A DNA stretch of 64,000 bases, taken from Avimuribaculum sp964395975 (GTDB lineage: Bacteria > Bacteroidota > Bacteroidia > Bacteroidales > Muribaculaceae). Both the position numbers and the translations under genes were made by a program. The notes under the pieces were generated by a model. That model was given only the letters and a program-made list of their open reading frames with translations, had not been told where the DNA came from and did not search any database. The DNA lies in contig CAYNBZ010000001.1 of NCBI GenBank assembly GCA_964395975.1, positions 1-64,000 on the forward strand, given 5' to 3'. This document shows, piece by piece, positions 34,747-45,100 of the stretch. Within the stretch, counting starts at the first letter, position 1, and each line of letters starts with the position of its first letter.

Positions 34747-36276
34747 ATGATTAACTTTACGCCGTTGGTAAGGCCATTGTTTGAGAACCGTATTCGTCAG
34801 TCGATAAGATTTATTGACCATGGCGATGTGGTGCAGCGTCAACAACTTTATGAGTTGTTGGGACAAGCGAGTTTTACTGAGATAGGGCAGAAATATAAGT
34901 TTATCGACAGCCTTACTTATAACCAGTTTCGCGAACGTGTGCCGTTGCACAGTTATGAGGATTTGCGTCCTGCAATCATGCGGATGGTGGCTGGTGAAAA
35001 AGATGTGTTGTGGCGTGGAGTTACAACACGTTTTGCGCAATCTTCGGGTACAAGTAACGGAAAGAGCAAATACATCCCTATCACGGTTGACTCGCTGCAG
35101 CGATGCCACTATCAGGGAGCTTTTGATGTAGTGGCTCATTATCTCAATATAAACCAAGACAGCCGCATTTTTGCAGGGAAAAGTTTTATCTTGGGTGGAA
35201 GTTTTGCCAACGAACTTAAATTGAATCGAGGGGTTAAGGTGGGAGATTTGTCGGCCAATTTGATAGAAAATATCAATCCCATTGCCAACATCGTGCGTGT
35301 GCCGAGTAAACGTATCGCCTTGATGCCTGATTGGGAACAGAAACTTCCTGCGCTCGTGGAAAACAGCATGAACGAGGATATTACTAACATCTCGGGGGTG
35401 CCATCATGGTTTTTAACTGTACTCGAAAATGTATTGCAACGAAAGGGTGTACAGTGCATACATGACGTTTGGCCGCATCTTGAGGTCTTTTTTCATGGTG
35501 GCATTAGTTTTGAGCCTTACCGTAACAGATATGCACAACTGTGTGATCCTTCACGGATGCACTATCTTGAAACCTATAATGCATCGGAAGGTTTCTTTGC
35601 CGTGCAGACATCTTGGGAAACCAATTCCATGATGCTGTTGCTCGATACAGGGGTGTTTTATGAGTTTATTCCACTTGAAGATGTTGACAGTGACAATCCA
35701 CGTGTTTTCCCATTGTGGGAAGTTGAACGTGGTAAAACCTATTCCCTTGTCATTACGGCAAATAATGGGTTGTGGCGTTACAAGATAGGTGACACGGTTA
35801 AAATAGAGCAGACAGCACCGGTGAAAATAAAAATTACCGGGCGCACATGCCATTTCATTAATGCTTTTGGTGAAGAATTGATGGTGTTCAATGCCGATGA
35901 GGCAATTAAGCGTGCTTGTCACGACACTGCGGCGGCGGTCAGAGATTATACGGCTGCACCCGTGTATGCTTCAGAAGGGCGGCGTGGTCATCATCAATGG
36001 CTTGTAGAATTTTCCACGCCTCCTTATGATATCAAGAAATTTGCTGAACGGCTTGATGCGCATCTGAAAGAACTTAACAGCGACTACGAAGCCAAGCGTT
36101 ATAAGAATATATTTCTCGATGGCCCCGAAATCGTAATGGCATCTAAAGGATTGTTCGAGCGATGGTTGGGCAAGACCGGCAAATGCGGCGGACAACGGAA
36201 AGTGCCACGTTTGAACAACGACAGAGCTCTGATGTCGCAAATGCTCGAAATGAATAATGAAAATAGTAACATATAA
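34747..36276 (+). CDS. Acyl-adenylate-forming protein of the plant GH3 auxin-conjugase family
   Basis: The 509-residue protein belongs to the 'GH3 auxin-responsive promoter' family (unrelated to glycoside hydrolase 3). It has the adenylation P-loop FAQSSGTSNGKSKYIPIT, the ETYNASEGFFAVQ motif, YEFIPLEDV, and LWRYKIGDTVKI with the hinge before a small C-terminal domain. Plant members join amino acids to acyl acids through acyl-adenylates. Bacterial members are common in Bacteroidetes but of unknown substrate. The nucleotide-binding motifs are intact. It is followed by alkaline phosphatase after 12 bases. A GTG lies just before the chosen ATG. Confidence 0.88.
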   Translation: MINFTPLVRPLFENRIRQSIRFIDHGDVVQRQQLYELLGQASFTEIGQKYKFIDSLTYNQFRERVPLHSYEDLRPAIMRMVAGEKDVLWRGVTTRFAQSSGTSNGKSKYIPITVDSLQRCHYQGAFDVVAHYLNINQDSRIFAGKSFILGGSFANELKLNRGVKVGDLSANLIENINPIANIVRVPSKRIALMPDWEQKLPALVENSMNEDITNISGVPSWFLTVLENVLQRKGVQCIHDVWPHLEVFFHGGISFEPYRNRYAQLCDPSRMHYLETYNASEGFFAVQTSWETNSMMLLLDTGVFYEFIPLEDVDSDNPRVFPLWEVERGKTYSLVITANNGLWRYKIGDTVKIEQTAPVKIKITGRTCHFINAFGEELMVFNADEAIKRACHDTAAAVRDYTAAPVYASEGRRGHHQWLVEFSTPPYDIKKFAERLDAHLKELNSDYEAKRYKNIFLDGPEIVMASKGLFERWLGKTGKCGGQRKVPRLNNDRALMSQMLEMNNENSNI

Positions 36277-36288
36277 AAACATTAGACA

Positions 36289-37680
36289 ATGATTTCCAGA
36301 TTCTTTTCATTAATTACTTGTTTGTCGGTGGCTTTGGTTGCTTTGGCACAATCACCAAAGTATATATTCTATTTCATAGGCGATGGCATGGGTATGGGAC
36401 ATGTTATTACGGCTCAAACCTACAATCGCACGGTGCTTGGCAATGAGGAATTGTTGCCTATGATGCAATTCCCTGTATCATCGCTTGTAATGACTTATTC
36501 GGCAAATAGCAAGATTACCGATTCGGCTGCTGCCGGAACGGCACTCTCGACAGGAAGCAAGACCAATAACGACATGATTGGGGAAGCTCCGGACGAAGCC
36601 CCTGTTTATAGTATAGCTACTGAATTGCAAAAGTTGGGTTATGGCATAGCAATCGGAACTTCGGTTCCGCCCGATGATGCTACTCCGGGTGCTTTTTATG
36701 CTCATGCCAAATCGCGTAAGATGTATTATGAAATAGGGCTTGACATGGCACATAGTGGCTACGACATGTTCGTGGGATCCAAATTGCGCGGACTTAAAGA
36801 TGGTGCCGGACGTGAAACCGGTCTTATCGATACGCTTCGTGTACACGGATATACCGTGGTTGAAGGACGTGAAGCCTTTGAAAAAAATAAGGATAAGGAT
36901 AAAATAGTGTTGCTCAACAATGACAAGACTCTTGAACATTTTGGTTACACTATCGACAGTATAGATGCCAATCTGCATTTGCCTTATATCACTCAGGCTT
37001 GCCTTGACCATTTGATGCGTGTGTCACCCGACAAGTTCTTCATGATGATTGAAGGCGGTAATATTGATTGGGCGGCTCATGCTAATGACGGCGGCGCAGT
37101 GGTGAAAGAAGTGTTGAACTTCAATCAGGCCATAGAGATTGCATATAACTTTTATAAGCAGCATCCCGATGAAACACTTATTGTGGTCACAGCTGATCAC
37201 AATACCGGAGGTATGCAAATGGGAGTGAAAAACGGCCCCAAAGAAGTAAATCTGAAAAATATGGATTATCAGCGGGTGTCGATAGAAAAATTTCAAATGT
37301 ATTGTAAGAATCTTATCGATTCAGGCAAGACTGTGGAATGGGACGATATGAAGGCTTATTTACAGGCAAATCTTGGCTTATATGGCCCGGTTCCTGTTGA
37401 TGGAAAACATGACAAGGCTATCCGCGACAAGTTTGAAAAGACATTTATCAGCCATGAAAGTTATGACACCAAGACTCTTTATACTACATATAATGAATTT
37501 GTTTATGAAGTGTTTACCACTCTCGACCACATAAATGGCATTGGATGGACTACATTGAGCCATACAGGTGACTTTGTGCCGGTGTTTGCAGTTGGTGTCG
37601 GTAGTGAGCTTTTTATGAATGTAAATAATAATATCGATATTCCAACAAAGATACGCCGTATTGCAGGAATCACAAAATAG
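36289..37680 (+). CDS. Periplasmic alkaline phosphatase
   Basis: The 463-residue protein has a signal peptide (to about residue 20) and classical PhoA-type motifs: FIGDGMGMGH with a metal-binding Asp, TDSAAAGTA with the nucleophile Ser, EGGNIDWAAHAND with metal ligands, TADHNTGG, and SHTGDFVPVFAVG with the last His. It should hydrolyse phosphomonoesters in the periplasm. It forms a likely operon with the acyl-adenylase gene before it. No Pho-box-like site was recognised. Unlike the protein at 48339, all catalytic residues appear present. Confidence 0.92.
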   Translation: MISRFFSLITCLSVALVALAQSPKYIFYFIGDGMGMGHVITAQTYNRTVLGNEELLPMMQFPVSSLVMTYSANSKITDSAAAGTALSTGSKTNNDMIGEAPDEAPVYSIATELQKLGYGIAIGTSVPPDDATPGAFYAHAKSRKMYYEIGLDMAHSGYDMFVGSKLRGLKDGAGRETGLIDTLRVHGYTVVEGREAFEKNKDKDKIVLLNNDKTLEHFGYTIDSIDANLHLPYITQACLDHLMRVSPDKFFMMIEGGNIDWAAHANDGGAVVKEVLNFNQAIEIAYNFYKQHPDETLIVVTADHNTGGMQMGVKNGPKEVNLKNMDYQRVSIEKFQMYCKNLIDSGKTVEWDDMKAYLQANLGLYGPVPVDGKHDKAIRDKFEKTFISHESYDTKTLYTTYNEFVYEVFTTLDHINGIGWTTLSHTGDFVPVFAVGVGSELFMNVNNNIDIPTKIRRIAGITK

Positions 37681-37783
37681 GATAGTTCTGTATAATATAG
37701 CATTTGCGAGCCGCAATAAATGTGGCAACGTTCTTTGTGCTGTTTTTGACACAGGTTGTAATGTGGAATTGGCAGATTATGGT

Positions 37784-37791
37784 TAAATTTG
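37784..37791 (+). promoter_or_regulatory. -7 box for rbfA
   Basis: TAAATTTG matches TAnnTTTG and predicts a leader of about 19 bases. The nearest TTG (37756-37758) is 25 bases upstream, longer than usual. Confidence 0.5.
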
Positions 37792-37816
37792 CAACACGCT
37801 TAATAAAAATGCTTTT

Positions 37817-38218
37817 ATGGAAACTACACGACAATCACGCATAGCACGACTGATTCAAAAGGAATTGGGTGAAATTTTCCGCCTACAGACGGCAAAATTG
37901 GGCAATATCATAATATCGGTATGTTCGGTGAGGGTTTCTCCCGACTTGAGCATTGCGCATGTGTATCTGAGTATCTTTCCATCGGCAAAGGCTGCACTGT
38001 TGTTGCAAAATATCACCCGTAATGCCAAGACTGTGCGCTATGACTTGGCTCAACGGGTACGTTTCCAATTACGAAAAACGCCTGAATTGCTTTTCCATCT
38101 TGATGATTCGCTCGATTACATAGAGCATATCGACCAGTTACTTGAAGAAGATCGCAAGAAGCATCCGGGCAGTGCAAGCCGCATTGATGAAGATGGAGAA
38201 ACAGTAGCAACTGAATGA
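37817..38218 (+). CDS. rbfA: Ribosome-binding factor A
   Basis: The 133-residue protein has the RbfA KH-like fold: an N-terminal RQSRIARLIQKELGEIF, the conserved VRVSPDLSIAHVYLSIF, and LAQRVRFQLRKTPELLFHLDDSLDY. It binds the 16S 5' helix region and helps cold-adapted maturation of the 30S subunit. It overlaps the next gene by four bases (ATGA). Another 30S-assembly factor, rsgA, lies nearby on the other strand. Confidence 0.95.
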   Translation: METTRQSRIARLIQKELGEIFRLQTAKLGNIIISVCSVRVSPDLSIAHVYLSIFPSAKAALLLQNITRNAKTVRYDLAQRVRFQLRKTPELLFHLDDSLDYIEHIDQLLEEDRKKHPGSASRIDEDGETVATE

Positions 38219-39438
38219 ATTTTGTATTTAAAGTAGCTTTACGCTACTTGAAGTCAAAAAAAACGCACAGTGCGGTCAACATCATCTCGATAGTGTCGGT
38301 GTGCGGGGTGGCAGTCACTACTGCCGCTATGGTGTGTGTACTGTCGGTATTTAATGGATTTTCCGGACTTATAGGAGCAAAACTTGCCAAGCTCGACCCT
38401 CCGCTTGTGATTACTTCTGCAAAAGGAAAGACAATTGCCAATGCTGATAGTGTAGCTTCAGAGGTAGTACAAATTGCAGGAGTTGCAATGGCTGTGCCGA
38501 CCATTACCGAGCATGGGCTTGCAGTGTATGACGATTATCAAATGCCAGTGTTGATAAAAGGTGTGACGGATGGGTATAACCGCTTGACCGACATCAACGA
38601 TGTGATAATCGATGGTGAGTTTATGCTTGATGATGGAGTGGTGCATTATGCTGTGTTGAGTGTCGGTGTCGCTTTGCAATTAAGAACCCGTCCGGGATTT
38701 GTCGAAGGTGTTCGTATCCTTGCTCCTAAACGTATGGGGAACATCAATCTTGCCAATCCTGCCGGAGCATTTCGCTCTGATACTGTTTTTGTGGCTGGAG
38801 TGTATCAAGTGGATCAAAGTGATTATGACCGAGATATGATGATAATACCAATTTCATCGGCACGATTCCTGTTTAATTATCAAACCGAGGCTACCGATAT
38901 TGAAGTGTCGCTTGTTGCCGATGCCGACGAAACTCGTGTTATGAAAGAGATTTCTACACTGTTGGGTGATGAATTCACTGTAAAAAACCGTTTGATGCAG
39001 CAGGCTTATGCTTTCAGAATGGTCAATATTGAAAAGTGGGTTACATTTTTACTGTTGGGGTTCATCATGGTGATAGCCACTTTCAATGTCATCAGTACTC
39101 TGTCGTTGCTTATAATAGAGAAAGATGAAAGTATTGCCACATTCCGCAATATGGGAGCTACCAATAAGCAGATAATCCGTATATTTGTCGTTGAAGGATG
39201 GCTTGTGTCGCTTACGGGTGCCGTTGCCGGCATTGTTGTTGGGCTTTTGCTGTGTTGGGTGCAACAAGCATTTGGGTTGATAGAATTGCAAGGAGCAACG
39301 GAGATGCTTGTTGTAAAAGAGTATCCTGTGGAAGTGCAACTAACCGATTTGTTTGTGGTTTTTGTTGCTGTGGCTTTGGTAGGATTGATGACTTCGCTTG
39401 TTACGTCGATAGTCATGCGTCGCAAACTCAGTCGCTAA
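38215..39438 (+). CDS. LolC/LolE-type ABC transporter permease (FtsX family)
   Basis: The 407-residue membrane protein has an N-terminal segment (RYLKSKKTHSAVNIISIVSV ...) of the LolC/E and FtsX/MacB class and a large periplasmic domain at about 45-270. Three further transmembrane helices lie in the C-terminal third, with the FtsX motif ESIATFRNMGATNKQIIRIF. It would release lipoproteins from the inner membrane together with a LolD ATPase, which is not in the window. That matters here because the PUL makes many lipoproteins. Translational coupling to rbfA is suggested by the ATGA overlap. Confidence 0.88.
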   Translation: MNFVFKVALRYLKSKKTHSAVNIISIVSVCGVAVTTAAMVCVLSVFNGFSGLIGAKLAKLDPPLVITSAKGKTIANADSVASEVVQIAGVAMAVPTITEHGLAVYDDYQMPVLIKGVTDGYNRLTDINDVIIDGEFMLDDGVVHYAVLSVGVALQLRTRPGFVEGVRILAPKRMGNINLANPAGAFRSDTVFVAGVYQVDQSDYDRDMMIIPISSARFLFNYQTEATDIEVSLVADADETRVMKEISTLLGDEFTVKNRLMQQAYAFRMVNIEKWVTFLLLGFIMVIATFNVISTLSLLIIEKDESIATFRNMGATNKQIIRIFVVEGWLVSLTGAVAGIVVGLLLCWVQQAFGLIELQGATEMLVVKEYPVEVQLTDLFVVFVAVALVGLMTSLVTSIVMRRKLSR

Positions 39439-39540
39439 GAGATTTTTATTGATTGTGTACGATTTTGGTGTCGCATTCGTGGTTGCAATGTCGTTATATT
39501 CAGGTGAACGGTGTTATTATTTTACCTGTTCTTGCCGGGT

Positions 39541-40485
39541 TTAGTATGGTTTGCGGTACTTCGATTCGTTTGCGTCATCGAGTATGCTCAAATAGCTTGT
39601 ATATCGCGATTGGCTTATCAGGTTCTGATCGACAGCGTTGCGTACGGCGCATCCCGGCTCATGCGTATGGGTGCAATTATAGTACCGACAATCGGACGAT
39701 GCCCGGAATATCTCTGGAAAATAATGTGCCACTTGACCCGAGTTGAAATCGATAGTGCCAAAGCCTTTGATTCCCGGAGTGTCGATAATATAACCGCTAC
39801 AGGGTAAAGGGAACATTTCAGAAAATGTGGTGGTGTGCATACCTGTGTGGTGGGATGTGCTGATGTGACCCACCTTTAGGTTGATACCCGGGATTAGCAT
39901 GTTGATAATGGTTGATTTCCCAACACCTGAGTTGCCTGAAAATAGAGTTGTCTGTCCCGATGCAAGTTGCAAGATTCGGTCGATGCCTTCATGTTTGGCA
40001 TCGTTGGTGGCCGACATCATTATCACGTCATAGCCTATGGTGGTGTACAGATGGCGTAAAGCAACGGCATATTGAAGTTCTTCGTTGTCAAGCAGGTCTA
40101 TTTTGTTTATTACAATAACGGACTTGATTCCGTAGGCCTCGGCTGTGGCAAGGAAGCGGTCGATGAATGTTGTACTTGTTTCTGGCTCTTTTACGGTAAC
40201 AATAAGGAAAGCCATATCAATGTTGGCTGCAATGATGTGAGACTCTTTCGACAGGTTGCTTGCTTTGCGTATTATGTAGTTGCGTCGTTCGTCTATAGCC
40301 GTGATGAAAGCTGTGCCATCGGTGGCAGTGGGAGAGATTTCCACATTGTCGCCCACGGCTACGGGATTGGTAGTGCGTATTCCTTTCAGGCGGAAATTTC
40401 CCTTGATTTTACAATTTATGGTGTCGCCTTGGAGTGTTTTTACAACATACCAACTACCGGTATTTTTTATAACCAATCCTTTCAT
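39541..40485 (-). CDS. rsgA: Ribosome small-subunit GTPase RsgA
   Basis: The 314-residue protein has the circularly permuted GTPase order: G4 (VINKIDLL) precedes G1 (FSGNSGVGKST) and G3 (DTPGIKGFG). An N-terminal OB domain (IKGNFRLKGIRTTNPVAVGD) and a C-terminal zinc finger (CRYYNCTHTHEPGC) complete the fold. It acts late in 30S assembly. A longer frame runs 13 codons upstream, but MKGLVIKNTGSWY is the conserved start, and the promoter lies between the two candidates. Confidence 0.95.
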   Translation of the reverse strand: MKGLVIKNTGSWYVVKTLQGDTINCKIKGNFRLKGIRTTNPVAVGDNVEISPTATDGTAFITAIDERRNYIIRKASNLSKESHIIAANIDMAFLIVTVKEPETSTTFIDRFLATAEAYGIKSVIVINKIDLLDNEELQYAVALRHLYTTIGYDVIMMSATNDAKHEGIDRILQLASGQTTLFSGNSGVGKSTIINMLIPGINLKVGHISTSHHTGMHTTTFSEMFPLPCSGYIIDTPGIKGFGTIDFNSGQVAHYFPEIFRASSDCRYYNCTHTHEPGCAVRNAVDQNLISQSRYTSYLSILDDANESKYRKPY

Positions 40486-40493
40486 CTTGGTGG

Positions 40494-40525
40494 CAAAGTT
40501 AGTGTAACGTAATTGTAAAAACAAA
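40494..40525 (-). promoter_or_regulatory. Promoter for rsgA; near-leaderless
   Basis: On the minus strand TTTG (40525-40522), 20 bases, then TAACTTTG (40501-40494) is an excellent match to the Bacteroidetes promoter. The predicted start near 40487 is about two bases before the ATG at 40485. It lies in the short gap after queG, so rsgA can be transcribed on its own. Confidence 0.75.
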
Positions 40526-40529
40526 TTTT

Positions 40530-41471
40530 TTACAATTGCGGCTTGATGATTGATGCATTACGGCGAAGTCCTTCAAGTCGTGTGCGACGTATTGCACTGT
40601 GGGCAAAAAGATGGCGAAACCGCGAAGGTGTCATTGTGATAATCTCTTTGATGGTTAGATTCAGAAATTCGGCTGATGGGTTGAAATCTGAAATGTCAGT
40701 TGGTTGTGCATTTTGATTATGCGGGCAAACGAGTTGGCATGTATCGCATCCGTAAACACGATTGCCGACCACTTTATCCACCCATTCGGGTAATACACCG
40801 CGACGTTCTATAAGTTGGCAAGACAGGCATCGCCGGGCATCGAGTGCTGTTCCCCCTTGCAGCGCGTTTCCGGGACAGGCTTCTTCGCAACGATGACAAT
40901 TGCCGCATGAGAGTGTACATTGACTGTCGGGTGGAACATCAAGTGTGGAAACAAGTTCGCCAAGAAAAAAGAATGAGCCTCGTTTCGGTATGATTAGATT
41001 GTTGTTACGCCCGATGAATCCTATCCCGGCTTTGAAAGCCCAATATCGTTCACGGAGTGGTGCTGTATCGACGCATGGGCGTGATTTGCAACCTGTTTCC
41101 TGCTCAATGAATGAAGCAAGGCGATATAAACGTTCCTTTACTACCTCATGATAATCACGTCCGTAGGCATATAGCGCAAATTGTGGAGCATCGGCCGGTT
41201 GATGGATTTGCGGCAGATAATTTATTGCCGTGCAGATGATTGTTTTAGCTCCATCGAGCAGCAGTCGAGGGTCGTTACGTTCATTGCAATAACGGGCAGT
41301 GTAGTGCATGCAATCGTTATATTTCGCAGCAATCCAGTGTTCATACTGATCCACTGCCCATTGCTCTACAGGCTCGGCTCGTGCAAAACCACATGCGTCA
41401 AAACCGAGTGATAAGGTTTTTAGCCGTATGTGTTCACGTAATTTATGGCTCGATAAGTGGTAGGAACTCAT
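40530..41471 (-). CDS. queG: Epoxyqueuosine reductase QueG
   Basis: The 313-residue protein has the cobalamin-binding N-terminal half typical of QueG (FDACGFARAEP; VDTAPLRERYWAFKAGIGFIGRNNNLI). Two 4Fe-4S motifs follow (CTLSCGNCHRCEEACPG and CDTCQLVCPHNQ). It performs the last step of queuosine synthesis, reducing epoxyqueuosine at tRNA position 34. Its start overlaps the 3' end of the deacetylase gene by 29 bases, so the two are probably cotranscribed. Confidence 0.95.
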   Translation of the reverse strand: MSSYHLSSHKLREHIRLKTLSLGFDACGFARAEPVEQWAVDQYEHWIAAKYNDCMHYTARYCNERNDPRLLLDGAKTIICTAINYLPQIHQPADAPQFALYAYGRDYHEVVKERLYRLASFIEQETGCKSRPCVDTAPLRERYWAFKAGIGFIGRNNNLIIPKRGSFFFLGELVSTLDVPPDSQCTLSCGNCHRCEEACPGNALQGGTALDARRCLSCQLIERRGVLPEWVDKVVGNRVYGCDTCQLVCPHNQNAQPTDISDFNPSAEFLNLTIKEIITMTPSRFRHLFAHSAIRRTRLEGLRRNASIIKPQL

Positions 41472-42060
41472 AATCTTGTTTCAATAGCCATTCTATGGCA
41501 CGAGGCAGGGCATATTTCATGTTGGTTTCGGCTTTCAAGGAATCGTGAAATACTATGATTGACCCGTTACGTGCATATCGTTTCACGTTCCTAAACACCT
41601 GTTCGCCCGTGAGTTTGCGGTTGTAGTCGCGTGTCACAAGGTCATACATAACTATGTTGTAATGATTTTTTAGCAATCGAGCCGTTCCCCATCGCATTAT
41701 GCCGTGGGGAGGTCGGAACAGAGTAGAGCCGATTAGTTCTTCGGCCTCTTTGACATTGCGCAAGTAGGTGCGGGTTGTTACAAGAGAGCTTTGTACATGG
41801 CTCATAGTGTGGTTGCCCACGCTGTGTCCCCTGCGCCTGAGTTCTTGAAACAGGTCGGGATTGCGCAGCACGTTTTCGCCTACGCAGAAAAAAGTTGCTT
41901 TTATGCAGTAACGGTCGAGTGTGTCGAGTACCCAAGGTGTGACTTCTGGTATCGGGCCATCGTCAAATGTGAGGTACACGGCCTTTTTCTTACGTTTAAG
42001 CCGCCAAATAGCTTCGGGGAAAAGCATACGGTATAGTAATGGAGGTCGTTCGATTAACAT
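41443..42060 (-). CDS. Polysaccharide deacetylase (NodB domain, CE4-like)
   Basis: The 205-residue protein has the NodB signatures LTFDDGP, HSVGNHTMSH (metal-binding His pair) and FRPPHG, plus a late IVFHDS. These enzymes remove N- or O-acetyl groups from peptidoglycan or surface sugars. I see no clear signal peptide, only the Arg-rich segment RMLFPEAIWRLKRKKKA at the N-terminus. A frame opens 16 codons earlier, but the ATG at 42060 gives the usual N-terminus. The 29-base overlap with queG suggests translational coupling. Confidence 0.88.
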   Translation of the reverse strand: MLIERPPLLYRMLFPEAIWRLKRKKKAVYLTFDDGPIPEVTPWVLDTLDRYCIKATFFCVGENVLRNPDLFQELRRRGHSVGNHTMSHVQSSLVTTRTYLRNVKEAEELIGSTLFRPPHGIMRWGTARLLKNHYNIVMYDLVTRDYNRKLTGEQVFRNVKRYARNGSIIVFHDSLKAETNMKYALPRAIEWLLKQDYEFLPLIEP

Positions 42061-42077
42061 ATATATTTCCTTATGAT

Positions 42078-42120
42078 AATGCCGCACTACGCGGTCATTT
42101 GAACGCAAAAGTGCGGCATT
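42078..42120. repeat. 11 bp perfect inverted repeat between DUF2723 and deacetylase genes
   Basis: AATGCCGCACT (42078-42088) and AGTGCGGCATT (42110-42120) are exact inverted copies with a 21-base centre. There is no T tract on either strand. It lies 27 bases after the DUF2723 stop and 18 before the deacetylase ATG (minus strand), so it may be a regulator site or an RNA hairpin. Confidence 0.6.
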
Positions 42121-42147
42121 ACGTGTAACTTTTGATTTTAGTTATTG

Positions 42148-45100
42148 TTATTTTCTTTGCCTGAATTGTATTTGTCTGGTAAGATTCATCCCTCTTGCTT
42201 CAAGAGCCTTGACCTTGTTCTCAGTCTGTTCGTCGGTGGCAATTACGCTATACCAGTCAAGCAAGTCCATAACATAATGTTGGTCTATGTACTGGTCGTT
42301 GTAAGACAATCGGCGATAGTCGTTAAGATCGAGTGACTGGCAGAATATTGCATATTGAGCATATCGGTCGATTTCCCTGTCGAGTATGTCGAGAGCCTTT
42401 TGTGTGTCGGCTTCGCTTTGGCATTCCTCGCCAATCAAGGCATAAGCCTGTGCAATACGTTGGCCAATCTGTATAGAGTATGGCGCAGATGCTTCGGGCA
42501 GTTTTTCAACCATCAGGTCAAGCACCTCGCGAGCCTTGTCGTATTTGCCTTCATAGATTAAAGCAAGGGCAAGGTCGGTAATGGTGGAACGTGTTGTTGT
42601 GACCATGCGGCTTACTGTTTCATCGAGGTATAAATGTCCGTCTTTATCTTTGTCGAGTCCGCCCCAACGGAATTTGTTGACCACATTGTCATACATTTTG
42701 TCGGTGTTGACTGCTATGGCTCCGGAACTATTGTTGGAGCGTATCGGCGTGAGTTGGTAGGCCATACCGGTACATTGCAAGTATGGCGACAGACCGAGAT
42801 AGTAGCTTTCCGGTACTGTCATTGCGAAGTAAACAGGGCGTTTCCATCCTTCATTTATGCTCGATGATATTATGTCGAGACTCATCACTTTGCTCGAAGA
42901 CATCGCCATTTCCCGTGCAGTGTATTGGTCGGCAAGCATGTTGCAACTTATGGATTCATTGATGGCTGCTGCGTGTTTGGGACTTACGACACCGGCATCT
43001 ACCACTGCCTGTGAGTCAACAGGGATGTACATCACAGGATATTTTATTTCTGGCAATTGCCATTCATTGCTTTTGTTTTCGTTGGAGTAGTATTGCCGCA
43101 GAGAAACTTGCACCGGAACAGGCATAGTGTCGGGGTATATGAAATACCCGTACTGCCGACTATTGTAGGCGAATGTTGAAGCGTCTGCCATCATGGGTAA
43201 AGAGGCCGATTCATAGGCCGGCCGGCGCATTTGGTCGATATACCAGTCGGTGGACAAGTAGCTGAGGTTTACGACACGTACATCGGTACGATATCCTTCC
43301 ACTTCTTGGCAATACCACAAGGGGAATGTATCATTGTCACCGTTTGTGAATATGATACCATTTTCATCGACGCTCGACAGATAGTTCATACCGAAGTCGC
43401 GTGTTGTATATCGACCGGAACGGTCGTGGTCGTCCCATGTTTGGCTCACCATCTGCAAAGGAACAATAAGCCCTATGATACAGGCTATAATAGCTACTGT
43501 AATACTTTTTTTGCTGTTAATCAGTTCATTGGTGTCAGTATCATTGATTGATGATTTTGATGCAACGTTATGACCATTCTTCTTTTTACTTAAAAGGAAT
43601 ATCAGGGTTTTCCATAGTCCGGCTACACCCATTCCCACCCAGATGGCAAATGCGTAGAACGAACCGGCAAAAGAATAATCACGTTCACGTGGCTGATTGG
43701 GCGTTTGGTTAAGGTATATCACAATGGCGATACCGGTCATGAAAAACAAGAAGAATATAACCCAAAACTGTTCAATACCACGCTTGTCGGTGAAAGCTTG
43801 CCACAATAGGCCGATTATGCCGAGTAGCAGTGGTAGGAAATAGAACACATTATGCCCCTTGTTGCCAGTGGATAGTTCAGACGGCAAAAGCGATTGGTCG
43901 CCAAGTCGTGGATTGTCGATAAACGAGATACCGCTCACCCAGTTGCCATGAGTGATCTCTCCTTGGCCTTGTATGTCGTTCTGCCTGCCGACAAAATTCC
44001 ACATGAAGTACCGCCAATACATATAATTGAGTTGGTAGTCAATGAAGAATCGCAGGTTTTCGAGCATCGTCGGCTTGACTTTCGTTTCGGTTCTTATAGG
44101 CTTGCCTTGTTCGTCGATTTGCGTGGTGGCTTCCACTTGTCTTCCTTTCAATCCTACCCAATCGCGATATTGTGTGGCATGAGCAGAGCTGTATATGCGT
44201 GGGAAGAGCATTTTCATTTCGGGCGAATATTCGTAACTTTCCGAATAACCGATGGCTTTATAACGGTCGGGTTGGTCGGGTGATGTTTTGACTTCTTTTG
44301 CATATAGTGTTTTGCCTCGGTGTGTCACAGGTTTCAGTACATCACTGCCCGGTTGACGTTGGTAAACAATAGGAGCATTTAACGTTTGACCATAGAACAG
44401 AGGACGGTCGCCATATTGTTCACGGTTAAGGTAGCTGGCAAGGGCAAACACATTATCGGGTGAATTTTGATCCATAGGCGTTTGTGCCGATGAACGTATC
44501 AGAATCAAGGCATACGATGAATAACCGATGAAAATTACAAGTATGCTGAGTACTGTGATTGAGAATATGCGTGCAGGAATGCGGCGGCACCACCTAAACA
44601 GGTAGAGCAGCAATGCCACGATAAGCACGAATGGCAGGAACCAGCCATCGCCGATGAATAGCATTCCCGAAAGGAATACGCTCAGAAAGAACGATAGCTT
44701 GATAGCTGTTGGGTTTTTTTGCCGATAAAGTTCATAAAGGCACCAAATAAACACGCCAATTACGGCAATTGCGTAGATGAGTACACCGGTGTTGAACGGC
44801 ATCCCTATTACGTTGACACAATACAGTTCGATGTATTGTGCCATTTCGATGAAGCCCGGGACAAGACCGTAAAGGATAAGTACAATAATGCCGAACGAAA
44901 CAAGCAGTGCCAATAATGACCCCTTGACAGATGTATTATTAAATTTCTTGTAATAGAAAACAAGCACTATTGCAGGTATGCAAAGCAGGTTGAGCAGATG
45001 GACTGCTATTGAAACGCCTATTACGTAGGCTATCAGTATCAGATAACGGTCGCTATGTGGCTCTTCGGCACGGTTCTCCCATTTTAGAATGAGCCAAAAG

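Noticed and set aside
34747..36276. Reading this gene as a glycoside hydrolase family 3 member of the PUL
   Set aside because: The motifs belong to the plant 'GH3' auxin-conjugating adenylase family; only the name is shared.
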